NCBI GenBank assembly: GCA_029953675.1
Contig: JAMWBK010000008.1
Location: 620,001-684,000, forward strand
Direction: 5' to 3'
Length of the DNA stretch: 64,000 nt
DNA from: Rhodosorus marinus
Taxonomy: Eukaryota > Rhodophyta > Stylonematophyceae > Stylonematales > Stylonemataceae
Position numbers and translations under genes: made by a program. Position 1 is the stretch's first letter, and each line of letters starts with the position of its first letter. This document shows positions 32,224 through 42,201 of the stretch, piece by piece. The notes below the pieces were generated by a model, which saw only the letters and a program-made list of their open reading frames with translations, ran no database searches and was not told where the DNA came from.

Positions 32224-33037
32224 TTAGCCGCGTAGGAGCGGATGCAGTCTACTTATGGAGACATTCCGCTGAATAGGAATCGCTCCGAATGTAGTGCCCG
32301 GTAAATGGAGGTTCCACGTCGGTAAAACGTCAGAAGTAGCCGCAGTAAGAACAACGCAGTTGCATGTCCTCTTTGCACACGCCCCAAGATCTTTGCCCTT
32401 CACACATTCACAGCAAGGGCAGGACAGTTTTCCCTCTTCTTCGTAGAAGAAACGCACTTCTACTCTTCTGAGGTTTAGACCGTCCTCTGAGCACCTGTAA
32501 ACGGCGGGAAACCCCGAATCAGCAGATGAAAGCGAATCATGCATGCTTTCGGGAAGACTGGTAAGCTCACCTGTCGGGGGCGTTCAACTCCGGTTTGCAA
32601 ACGAACAAACCGCTATTGCTGTCCACGACGTTCCACTGCATTCTCAGCAACACTCCAGATGCTTGGGATATCGACAACTTGTCGTGAGCAATCACGCCAA
32701 TGGAGATCGTGCAACAGACACCAGAATCAACACGTCCATGGCTGATGCAATCGCCCATCACCCAAAATACCAGGTTCGAAGACCGGTACACCTGAACAAC
32801 ATCTTCGAGCACTTCCAATTCCCGATTTGCGTGAGCTTTGACTAGTGACTGAGTACAAAAGAAGAAACCGAGCACGCTAAGGAGAGAAACGGCTATGTAC
32901 ACGGACCAAGTCGTGGCCGTCCATGACCATCGTTTCCTAATCTTTGCTTGCTTCGATTGTTCTGCAGACGTCCGGACTTGGTCTGCGCCATCCTCATCAA
33001 GTCTTGCATCGCGCAATTCTGCCCTTCGCCGACGCAT
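32224..33037 (-). CDS. Single-pass membrane protein with Cys-rich C-terminal domain
   Basis: Two exons (32571-33037, 32224-32494; intron 76 nt, GTGAGC...TTTACAG) join in frame to 245 residues. The start is taken as ATG in MRRRRAELRDARLDEDG; the frame is open a little farther. A basic cytosolic piece (KQAKIRKRWSWTATTW) precedes one transmembrane helix (SVYIAVSLLSVLGFFFC, about 43-62), giving a type II topology. The lumenal part has about 13 cysteines, with clusters such as CPCCECVKGKDLGACAKRTC, suggesting disulfides or metal binding. No family was recognised. A further coding-like minus-strand piece at 33337-33540 (RPPGDIYTLNPPVEEPQIP) could be an additional 5' exon. Confidence 0.6.
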
Positions 33038-33049
33038 AATCTGTTTCAA

Positions 33050-35419
33050 AGCAAGAATCGGAGAAGCATTTGTGCGAGCATGCCAAAAATGGATTCCCGT
33101 TAGTACCCGTCCTCTTCACCACTGACTAGGTAGGTCAACTTTCTCACGATCTGGGAGATGCATGAGGGAGAGGGTCATGACAACAGAAACAGACCTGCGT
33201 CATCGGTTTATCCGAACCCGACTCTTGCTGGTTTCTGACAGAGGAACTTGGATCTGCGCAGGTTGCATACAAACCTTCTTTCGAGTTGATCAGCCTTTTT
33301 CCGAGGGAGGACGTGAAGAGATGAGACGCTGATTCTTCAAACAGAGGAGGAGATAATGTCGGGAATTATCTGATTGGTTTGATACAGACCATGTGCCCGC
33401 GTATGATCTGGGATTTGCGGTTCCTCAACAGGGGGATTGAGAGTATAGATATCCCCTGGTGGTCTCATACATCGAAAGCGCATCCGCTCGGCAGCTGGAG
33501 CAGGTTTATCCCTCTGGCCCCCTGGCTTTCCGAACACCGGACGTATACAACTGGGATGAGGGGCGATGCAGACTGAAATGAGACAGAGGCTAGAACTCCC
33601 GATCCCGGATTGCGGAAGACAGCGTACTGTACTACGTGTACTACATACGAGAAGTGTACTAGTGATGCACCTGCTAGACTTTCACAGGGCTAGGACGGCG
33701 ACTTGACAGGACTTGCACACAGGGCTCGCACTGTACCACTAGCACATTGGAACATCTGCTGTCGTCACTGGGAGCGGAAATAGCAGCCTTGTTGAGTGCT
33801 TTGATGGTATAAGATAGAATCAACTCCATACCCACAGAATCGATTCATCACATGGCTAGAAAACACAACGCAGTTTATGGACACGTGCCAGATTATAATT
33901 AGTTTAATTGAACAGCTCTCGTGTCGCTTTACTTTCATTTGAAGACCCCTATCCTCGCAGAGTTCTAGTGCGTACCTAAGTTCATAATTATTCTAGATAC
34001 ATTAAAATATCATGTTGACAAGAGAAAAGGGGTAGCCTGAGAAATTGAGAATTGAGAAGTTACATATATATATATTAGCCTTACTTTTTTAATGCATTTG
34101 GCAAGCGGGCAAATAAATTAATGCGAAACTACTACAATTTGCTTGGTTTTGTTTAATTTCGGAATATCTTGTATCTTAAGAAACAGAGGAAGCGAAGATA
34201 TGCACTTGCACAAAACCAGCATCAAATATTTATTGGTTTCAAGTAAGATCCAATTAACGCTTCCAGGTGGAGGGGGGGGGGTGGAAAAGCGCGGCTGAAT
34301 TTGACACGGGTAGCGAATACAAGTTGACGCAGATGCTGGCCGCCCCGACGTGTGGTTCACGTAGAGTCCTTCCGAGGCTTGGGACGAAGTGGAGTTCGAA
34401 ATTGACTGAAAAATAAAAAGAAGCAAAACTTATATCCAAAAACATAGAATCGTCAACAAATATTGAATATCGCTTTGTAGAAGATTGAATAATTGATTTT
34501 ATTTACTAATTATACGATAGCATAGGACAACAGAGTTCGTTTTCTGTAGTTATCCTCAGCTACTGATATTATATTGATTGAAATGTCGTTTCCAACATAC
34601 TGGGACAACAGTGCACCATAGAATTGAGCCTGTAACCCTTCCCCCCCCCCTCCTTGATCACTTATTTTGACTTCAAGCTTCCCTGTATATACATCCGTAA
34701 ATGTCATCCGTCAAAAGAGGATATACTAGCGTTAAGTCCTTTGAGGATACTAATTCTTAAGACTCATATTAATTTCCCGTTAAAAAAAGGAAGACCCCAA
34801 AAACCACTGCTTCTTTTAACACACACATATATATATAGAATTTCATATATTTTAGACGTAAATTGAACTTTCACGCTTCCGAACCCGTAAACGTATATCC
34901 TCTGAGTATTTGCATAGAGCCCTTAAAAACACGGCCAAAATCATCGTCATGATTTATTCAGACCAAGAATAAAGGATATGTCTCATAGAAGACTTTACCC
35001 CAATCATAATTGAGTTAAATTTTGTTTTGACATACTACTGTTAAATTATTTCTTTGTTTTTGCTTTGGACCTCGGATGCCGTCATAAGAATTTTCTTTGA
35101 AAAATGATGGGTTTTTTGCAAAAGTTTTGTCCCGCGGGTCGGAAACCCCAATTTCTGGTAATTTTTGCATAGAAAATGATGTGGAGAGAAAAATATCGTC
35201 TATTTTCTTTAGCATTTTGATTGTTGAATGTTTGGACTCGGAGGTCTATAAGGGGTTTTAGATTTGCAAGTATTGGGGAAGATGGTGGGAAAAGGAGAGC
35301 GGAGGAATGGTCAGAAGGATGAGAGATATCAGGACAAGGCTTGAGTAGTGTTTGAAATCGAGGATCCTTTGATTCATTGATGATATTGTTGGGAGTTAAG
35401 AAATTGGAGTTGAAACATC
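33050..35419. other. Intergenic region before the SMT gene
   Basis: A possible minus-strand exon lies at 33337-33540. The rest is AT-rich with a poly-G run near 34268 and a poly-C run near 34640. Frames are short and low-complexity. G-rich sequence from about 35270 is the SMT leader. Confidence 0.4.
35247..35253 (+). promoter_or_regulatory. TATA box of the SMT gene
   Basis: TATAAGG in GAGGTCTATAAGGGG, 173 bases upstream of the ATG at 35420 and just before the purine-rich leader. Confidence 0.45.
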
Positions 35420-36924
35420 ATGGGATCCCTGCTAAACGTGAACCGATACGAGCAGGAGTTCTTGAAGAACAAATCGAATGCGGTGGAGTTGACCACCAGG
35501 GGCCGAGCAGATACTTACTTTGCGAGGTTTAAGGAAGATTCTGAGGAGCTACGAAATCAAAGAATCGCGGTGACCGATAAAGGAGCTGGCAAGGATTTGG
35601 TTCAGGAGTATTATTCTATATCAACGGACCTGTACGAGTATGGCTGGGGAGAATCTTTTCACTTTGGAATACTTTGGGCAGACAGTAGCTTTGAGGATGC
35701 TATTCGAAGGTTCGTTCGTACACTGTTCTTGAGCCTTTGTGATTTCATGTTTTTGGCTAACTGGATGCGCTGCGAAAAGTAGGTATGAGTACTTCTTGGC
35801 ACTTAAGATGAAGCTGAACAAGGACGATGTGGTTCTTGACCTCGGATGTGGAGTAGGAGGACCGATGAGGAATATTGCTAGATTTTCTGGAGCGAAGATC
35901 ATTGGTGAGCGCGTCGGCGTTGGAAGTCTACACGCCTCCGCGCGGGGTTGGCAAACTCCTTGTGCTCGCTGCAGAAAGATTACAATGCTGAAAGAAAAAC
36001 GCGTTTTCCGTACGGTTTTTTGTGCTATTGTCAACAGGAGTCAACATTAGCGAGTATCAGGTTTATAGGACAAACTTGTTGAACGGAGAAGCTGGATTGA
36101 TGAACCAATGTAGGGCCGTAACCGGTGACTTCACCAAGCTTGAGTTTGATGACTCAAGCGTGGATGGGGCATATGCCATAGAGGCGACGTGTCACACCAA
36201 TGACAAGGACTCTGTCTACTCTGAGGCTTTTAGAGTCTTGAAACCTGGCGCATATTTTTCGGCGTAAGTATCCCGTCGCGAATTCTCGGGCTTGAGCTCC
36301 TATTCATCGACGTAGAATAGAATAGAGTTCGAGATGTCCTTGCTGAACCAGAGATTACAACTTGATGAAAACTATAGGTGGGAGTGGGTGACGACTGATA
36401 AGTACGATGCGAATGATCCGGAGCACCAGCGTGTTCGATTTAATCTCGAGAAAGGGAATGGACTCCCGGAGACTGCGCCATGGCATGAGGTGATCGCCTC
36501 GTTGAAGCGATGTGGATTTGAGGTGATCGAATATTTTGATGGGTGTGAACAAGGGGAGCTCCCCTGGTGGAACTCTCTAAACTCCGGATGGAGCTTGAGA
36601 GGGTTTTCTCGAACATGGTTTGGAATAAGGTTCACAGGAGCATTGCTATGGGCCCTGGAGAAGGTTGGGATGGTGTCCCCGGGGATGTACGAGGCGCAAA
36701 ATAATCTTCAGTGTGGAGCTGACATGTTGGTTCTTGGTGGCAAAATGGGTATTTGTAAGTTTCGTGTCAATTGTAAAACGTGCTCGGGGAGTACTTTACA
36801 GACGTTGAACTGGAAGAGCTGACCTTGAATTTTTTGTGTTCTGTTCCTCACTTTGCAATTGCCTGTAGACTCGCCCATGTTCTTCTTTCTGGCCAGGAAA
36901 CCAACCACTGCGGACGGGTCGTGA
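35420..36924 (+). CDS. SMT1: Sterol C24-methyltransferase
   Basis: This enzyme transfers a methyl group from S-adenosylmethionine to C24 of a sterol side chain (cycloartenol or 24-methylene intermediates) in the ER. It is the entry step to plant/fungal-type alkylated sterols. Five exons (35420-35709, 35783-35904, 36038-36263, 36321-36754, 36869-36924) give 375 residues. Family blocks are YYSISTDLYEYGWGESFHF (sterol-binding region I), VVLDLGCGVGGPMRNIARFS (SAM motif I), YAIEATCHTNDK (region II), VLKPGAYFSAIEFEM and NNLQCGADMLVLGGKMGIYS. The acidic residues of YEYGWGESFHF that shape the sterol site are present. The last intron splits the final GIYSPMFFFLARKP block. Length and order are complete. 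A TATA box lies at 35247. Confidence 0.95.
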
Positions 36925-38160
36925 CTGTAGCCACCAGCTCGTAGATTTTCAGCGTTGTGCAGGGTTTCGAGACAGGAATATATGTTAAATCTTGTTAAAT
37001 TAGAGAAACGATTATCAGGCACAACAAAAGGCATCCAGCCCTACGTGTCCCCAGAACGTTGCTGCGGGAACTCTGGCAAGCCGTGAGTGCACGTCTTGCA
37101 GCACCGCGCCTGCGAAAAGTAACTTCAGCCCCGTTTGCGAGTCAAAACAGCGAACTTTCCCCCATCCTTAGGCCCTAGCGCAGCAAACATAGCCTGGGGT
37201 TACGGGGTTACGTTAGTCTGGGGTTACTTGAACACTGGACTATCTGGACTCCTAGTCGACTGAACAAACCCGACTCCTGAGACACTGCTCCGTCACGAAC
37301 AGGATCCACGGGTTCAAAGGGGTATTGAATCCAACAGGCTCTCCAGATCTGCCTGTCTTACCCCAGAAAGGCCGTGGATATCTCCGATAGCTGACAATGG
37401 TTGTGATCAGAAACAGAGACCAGGCTCCACAGACGCCTCACCATCGCCGTCATTTCAGTATCACGTTCAATGGCAACGACCCTATTGGACTATTGGAAAT
37501 CACTTCACAGTGTCCTGAAACTGTACATCTAAAAAGTAAGCAAAAACATATGACCACTTTGGCAACAAAAAAAGGAAAAACAACAAAAATAACGCATGTC
37601 TTAAAAAAATTTACATATAGAGTTATACTTTGATCCAAAATTAGATCTATTCTCCAGATTTCCTTCACCACGCGCCACTATTCCGCATATTGCTCTACAA
37701 CTAGAGTATAATATCCCTAAAATAATATTTTACACCATGTTGATTTTGAATTATTTAAAAAAGAAGAGAGCGAATCTAGATTTTAGTATTTCTCCACCGG
37801 GCCCAAAAACATAGACAATTCTAACTCCTGCACCCTCCCCACTCACTAAAATATTTTTTTCTAAACAAAAAAATTTATGGGAGTATAAATATTGCATCTC
37901 TTTCTATATCTAGGGTGGATACACCGGCATTTTCAGAAATATTTAATAGATTCCGACAGTATGATTTAGAGTTTTCGTTTTATTTCATGTCCAAATAGTT
38001 CTAAATTTAAGGTACAGCGAGGGTTTCGAGCGGAGCTGGAGGGACAGCCAACCTTCGGACCTCGGATGACATGACGTGCGGGCAAGCAAGCTGGTAGGGG
38101 AAGGAGGAAGCCTGGGTGCACAATTTAATATAGAGTTGGTCTGTATGTAGTGGCAAAAGG
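36925..38160. other. Intergenic region before the first zinc-finger gene
   Basis: Ordinary composition to 37390, with three copies of GGGGTTAC at about 37197-37227. C/A-rich at 37390-37650, AT-rich at 37700-37920, then the leader of the zinc-finger gene. No gene found. Confidence 0.45.
37884..37891 (+). promoter_or_regulatory. TATA-like element upstream of zinc-finger gene 1
   Basis: TATAAATA in GGGAGTATAAATATTGC, 270 bases before the ATG at 38161. A second, weaker one (ATATAGAG) is near 38124. Confidence 0.35.
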
Positions 38161-39438
38161 ATGTCCGTTCTAGATTCTTGGACTGAGACGGAGTTCTTAA
38201 GGGATAAAACCATACCTGAACCAGTACGAGGTTGGCTTTTGCACGATATCGAGCGGGTATGTGACTATCCCCAGTGGTTGGAGAAGTCGATTGGGATGTC
38301 CAAGGTGTTTCCAGAGAGCACTAGTCCCTCGGATTTGTTACGGGTAGTGGATGACAACAAGAAGCTCCTGGTGTGTGATCACGAGGATGATTTTTTCTGT
38401 CTGGGAACGGTCGTTCGAGGCTTTGTTAGTATGATACCTGTGAAACTCGGGGAAGCGGCTCAAACGAGGTTTGCCATTGCCATCAGCCCAATAGATGGCA
38501 CCTTGAGAAACTTCCTATCTACGTTGCACAAATCCGGCAGAATAGCCTTCACGGAGTACTGCAGCCCCACGGCAACGAGCAAGCTTGCCAAGACCGTTAT
38601 CTTCCACAGGGATCATCCCGGGAAGATCTTGGGAGCAGTCGACGTTGCGGAGGAGGGGTTCCCTGATATTTGGGAAGGTGACTCACAAGGCGAACACCCA
38701 CCGTCATTTTTTCAGAGCCTGCGTCCGCAGCAACCAATTGCTGAGACACGGCTTTGGTCTGCCTTTGTCGCAATGTGCCCGTCTCAGATGCAGGGTTGGA
38801 AGACCTTACAGTACACGACAACTGTGGAAGGGACGGGGTTGCCGCCGGCAAAACAGACGTATTCTGTTCCCACATTTAGTCGGCTCTTTTTCGACGGGCA
38901 AGATATGCAAGACATTCGACAGAGCTATGTGGAGGACCTGTTTACGATGGCTCTGGGCAAACCGCGCCTAAGCGTCGAGTGTGGGGATGATAGACTAAGT
39001 ATCGAATCATTGTCAGAGAACAGCGGACTGCTCGAGTCTCCTTCAGCGCCAAATTCTCCCAAGCTTGAGAAGAGTGGAGACGAGCAACTATGCAGTGAGT
39101 GTGGTGCTAGATTCAAGCGAAAGTACGAGCTCAACCGACACTTTCAAAGCGTACATGTTGGTGTGCGCAAGCATGCTTGCGATATATGTTTGAAATATTT
39201 CACCCAGGCCTCCCACGTACGTGTGCATATTGAAACTGTGCATAACAAAACCAAAACCAGCGAATGTGATCTGTGCGGTCAGAGCTTTGGTACAAAGCAC
39301 AAACTGGTGCGACACAAGAGGTCAGTGCACGAGCGGTTGAGACCTCACGCGTGCACGATCTGCGGCGCCGCTTATTTTCAGAATTCAGATCTGAGGCGCC
39401 ATTTAAAGAAGAGTCACGAGACAACAAGCGTTCGATGA
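38161..39438 (+). CDS. C2H2 zinc-finger protein with novel N-terminal domain, copy 1
   Basis: A single exon of 425 residues starting MSVLDSWTETEF. Residues about 1-290 form a region I do not recognise, shared with the genes at 40945 and 47543. Landmarks are LDSW, ER(V/T)CD.P.WLE.SIGM.KV, L(L/I)(V/I)CDH, DHPGKILG, MQGWKTLQY and FSRLFFDGQDMQDIRQSYVE. A Ser/Glu-rich linker follows, then four C2H2 fingers (about 312-420) of the form CX2C-X12-HX4H with recognition helices KYELNRH, ASHVRVH, KHKLVRH and NSDLRRH. Linkers are not the usual TGEKP type (GVRKHAC, ERLRPHAC). A nuclear DNA-binding role is inferred from the fingers. The N-terminal part has alternating hydrophobic strands as in a folded sensor or interaction domain; its function is unknown. 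Confidence 0.85.
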   Translation: MSVLDSWTETEFLRDKTIPEPVRGWLLHDIERVCDYPQWLEKSIGMSKVFPESTSPSDLLRVVDDNKKLLVCDHEDDFFCLGTVVRGFVSMIPVKLGEAAQTRFAIAISPIDGTLRNFLSTLHKSGRIAFTEYCSPTATSKLAKTVIFHRDHPGKILGAVDVAEEGFPDIWEGDSQGEHPPSFFQSLRPQQPIAETRLWSAFVAMCPSQMQGWKTLQYTTTVEGTGLPPAKQTYSVPTFSRLFFDGQDMQDIRQSYVEDLFTMALGKPRLSVECGDDRLSIESLSENSGLLESPSAPNSPKLEKSGDEQLCSECGARFKRKYELNRHFQSVHVGVRKHACDICLKYFTQASHVRVHIETVHNKTKTSECDLCGQSFGTKHKLVRHKRSVHERLRPHACTICGAAYFQNSDLRRHLKKSHETTSVR

Positions 39439-40944
39439 TATGCTTACTTGGCGACCGGATGCAGACGAGCTGGCGAGGACGAGCCAGCTTGCATACCAAC
39501 CCCCCTTCGCCCACCTGGGAAGAGGGCGAACAGCCGTGTGGCTACTATCACACAGTGTACAATAGATCTTTTTGACCTATTAATTCATTCGTGTTCAGTA
39601 TATATTTAAATTTTGGGCAATTTTCACTGACTCGACCCAACTCTGACTGTACATTTGGCTCGAGTTCCGCTTCAGCTCAACGTAGGATGCACCTACGCAG
39701 TGTACACGTTGCAGCAGTATCCAGATCCTCGTCATCCCAAGCAAAGGGACCCATAAAAGAGGTCAGGCAATCACGCAAGCTGGAGTTCTATGTGAAGTCC
39801 TCAAGTTTTGACCATCGCAGGTTGTCCTAGGGATTGTGGTTTTCTTCACGAGCAAAGCGATCCTTTAAATCTGCATAGAGCGAAGAAGTAACCGTTGAAT
39901 CCTGAGCTCGCGTGTCTCTGAATAACCTGCTTATCGCCACCCCGGCAATTCTCTGTGCCAAGTGGAGCCTCGTGGGTTATGTTAGATGGACGTGAGATAT
40001 ATACAAAGCTATTCGTGCCTGTCAGCATGAGGATACTGACCAGAGCCAAAAGCAAACACTAAGGCTGAACCGAACCGGTTAGGCAGAGATAATCAACGAC
40101 ATCGACGGTCGCCCTTCGTCTTCACAGGCAACAATCCAGATGAAGTGCAGTGAGACGCTCGGTCATCGTGGTCGACTCCCTGGAGCATCCCAGTTTCCTG
40201 CTCTCAGGATTCAGTGCTCTCAAACTTCACGTTCTTACTTACATAGTCTTCAACAACTGCTTCGCACTACAATCGCAATCCAACACGAGGGGGACCTCTT
40301 TAGCTCATCAAATGGAACCATATCCTCATGAGCATGTTTTAGATCGCTTCTAGCTAGCGGTGCTAGTCTACCAGCTCAAAAGGTGAGGATATTGGCAAAA
40401 GCAAAGGTAAAAGAATACGTCCTACACTGTCACAAACGAGCCGGAAGGCAACTCAAGCTTCCACGAAGTTATCCGAAAAATCGCTCGCTCCCTCGTCAAG
40501 CGGAGGGCGCTGGCGGCAGTGACGACAACAGTGCTCGTCATCCTCATAAGGTGAAAGTGTTGAGCACATGTAACATCTTCTCCAGGAGGAAGGTCGCTGA
40601 AGAAGCTGGCGACTTTGCTTGCCAGAGAGGATTGTTTTTTGTCTTTTTCAAATGCTTGTTTTGAGCTAGAAGTAGAGTTCGTTGTAGTGCGTCATGACGT
40701 ATCGGCCCCTCTTCATACTGTTAGCCTTGCGCGTGCTCGTAGTGTTTTGATTTATTAGGGTAACTGATATCGGCGTAGGTTGTGAGTGCTCAGGTTTTCT
40801 TGGTAAGAGAGAGAAAGTTGAAGGGTGGAAACATTTTTGGGGGCGAGGAAGCGTGATGTTGGGCATTTTCTTGAAGTTTTATTCGTAGACGTATGGAGTT
40901 GGCATTGTTCGATAAGGAATGCTTACTACCGAGGTTGGAAAATC
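39439..40944. other. Spacer between the first two zinc-finger genes
   Basis: No intact gene. A plus frame at 39591-39830 contains QRRMHLRSVHVAAV, which resembles the end of a finger of the neighbouring family and could be a remnant. A minus frame at 39846-40055 has a hydrophobic start (LLALVSILMLTGTNSFVY) after an acceptor-like CCTTAG. Another plus frame covers 40383-40664. None forms a gene I can defend. Confidence 0.35.
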
Positions 40945-42201
40945 ATGCCCATCTTAGACTCTTGGATCGAGAGGCGGCTGTTTGGGAAGTCAAAGGTGCC
41001 TGACGCGGTCCATGCTTGGGTTCTGCATGTTTCTGAACGAACATGCGACAATCCCAATTGGTTGGAGCATTCCATTGGGATGACCAAGGTCATCCCAAAA
41101 GATGCCAAAACGGATTTGGCTATTCTGAAGGAGATGAACAGTTGTTTTCTTCTGATATGTGATCATGATGCTGAGGATTACTGCCTAGGATTTTTGTCGG
41201 ATGGAGAATTCCCGCTCCTTCCTATACGGCTTGGGGTTGCCAAGCAGAGCAGGTTTGCTCTTGTTCCGGACTACAGTGACGGAACTATTTTGAGTATCCT
41301 ATCCACAGAGTATGAATCTGGCCGTATAGCCATGACCCTGTACAGGACCGCACCAGCGCTAGGTGGGATGGCAAGGACCATTATCTTTCAGAAGGATGAT
41401 CCAGGGAAAGTGTTGGGAGAACTCAATACCTGGGAAAGTGTGGACGAAGAATCCATGCGTCGAGGCTCGTTCGCTTATAATGTACTCCCAATAGATCCGC
41501 TTCAGACAACATCTGTCTGGCCAATTTTCACCAAATATGCCCCAGCTCTCCAGCAAGGTTGGAAAGACATGCGAGTGGTCTCTGCAGTGGGGGGGAGTAC
41601 GTTCCCCGCTGCGGGGGAGGAGTTTAGTATTCCGGTCTACAGCGAGCTATTTGTTGAAGGGGATTTTCTTCACGACATTCGACGCAACTACGTACAGAGC
41701 CTGTTTAGCAATGCACTGGACAAGCCCCTGATGCTCGAGTGGGATGACGAGTACCTTTCAAATGGGTCATCAACCGGAATGAGCGTCCGTGAACCGGATG
41801 AGGCAATGTCACTTTCTGATCTCTACCTATCAGAGACGAGAGAAAAGGGCCTGCGTTGCACCGAATGTGAGGCGAAGTTCAGAAGAAGATTTGAACTCAA
41901 CCGGCACTTGAACGCCGTTCACAAGGGCGTACGCAAGCATGTCTGCGACATATGCGCTAAATCTTTCACCCAAGCTGGGCACGTACGTGTGCATATTGAG
42001 ACAGTGCACAACAAGTCAAAGATATGCACTTGTGAGATCTGTGGCCAGGGTTTTGGAACGAAGCACAAGCTTGTGCGGCACAAAAGGTCTGTCCATGAGC
42101 GATTAAGACCGCATGCGTGCTCCATCTGCGAGGCCGCATACTATCAGAGCTCTGACTTGAAGCGACATATGAGGAAAAAGCATGAGGTGGTCAGTGCTTG
42201 A
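40945..42201 (+). CDS. C2H2 zinc-finger protein with novel N-terminal domain, copy 2
   Basis: A single exon of 418 residues; start MPILDSWIERRLFGK at 40945, which aligns with the start of copy 1. The frame is open upstream to a GTG, but the alignment favours 40945. The N-terminal region shares with copy 1 the LDSW start, SIGMTKVIPK, LICDHDAEDYCLG, IIFQKDDPGKVLGEL, QGWKDM and VEGDFLHDIRRNYVQSLF. Four fingers lie at about 305-412, with helices RFELNRH, AGHVRVH, KHKLVRH and SSDLKRH, almost identical to copy 1, while the N-terminal part is much more diverged. The two are tandem paralogues in the same orientation, 1.5 kb apart. DNA binding is likely; target unknown. Confidence 0.85.
   Translation: MPILDSWIERRLFGKSKVPDAVHAWVLHVSERTCDNPNWLEHSIGMTKVIPKDAKTDLAILKEMNSCFLLICDHDAEDYCLGFLSDGEFPLLPIRLGVAKQSRFALVPDYSDGTILSILSTEYESGRIAMTLYRTAPALGGMARTIIFQKDDPGKVLGELNTWESVDEESMRRGSFAYNVLPIDPLQTTSVWPIFTKYAPALQQGWKDMRVVSAVGGSTFPAAGEEFSIPVYSELFVEGDFLHDIRRNYVQSLFSNALDKPLMLEWDDEYLSNGSSTGMSVREPDEAMSLSDLYLSETREKGLRCTECEAKFRRRFELNRHLNAVHKGVRKHVCDICAKSFTQAGHVRVHIETVHNKSKICTCEICGQGFGTKHKLVRHKRSVHERLRPHACSICEAAYYQSSDLKRHMRKKHEVVSA

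Noticed and set aside
37197-37227. Three GGGGTTAC copies, telomere-like
   Set aside because: Only three irregularly spaced copies, not a perfect array, and the unit does not match a usual telomere repeat.
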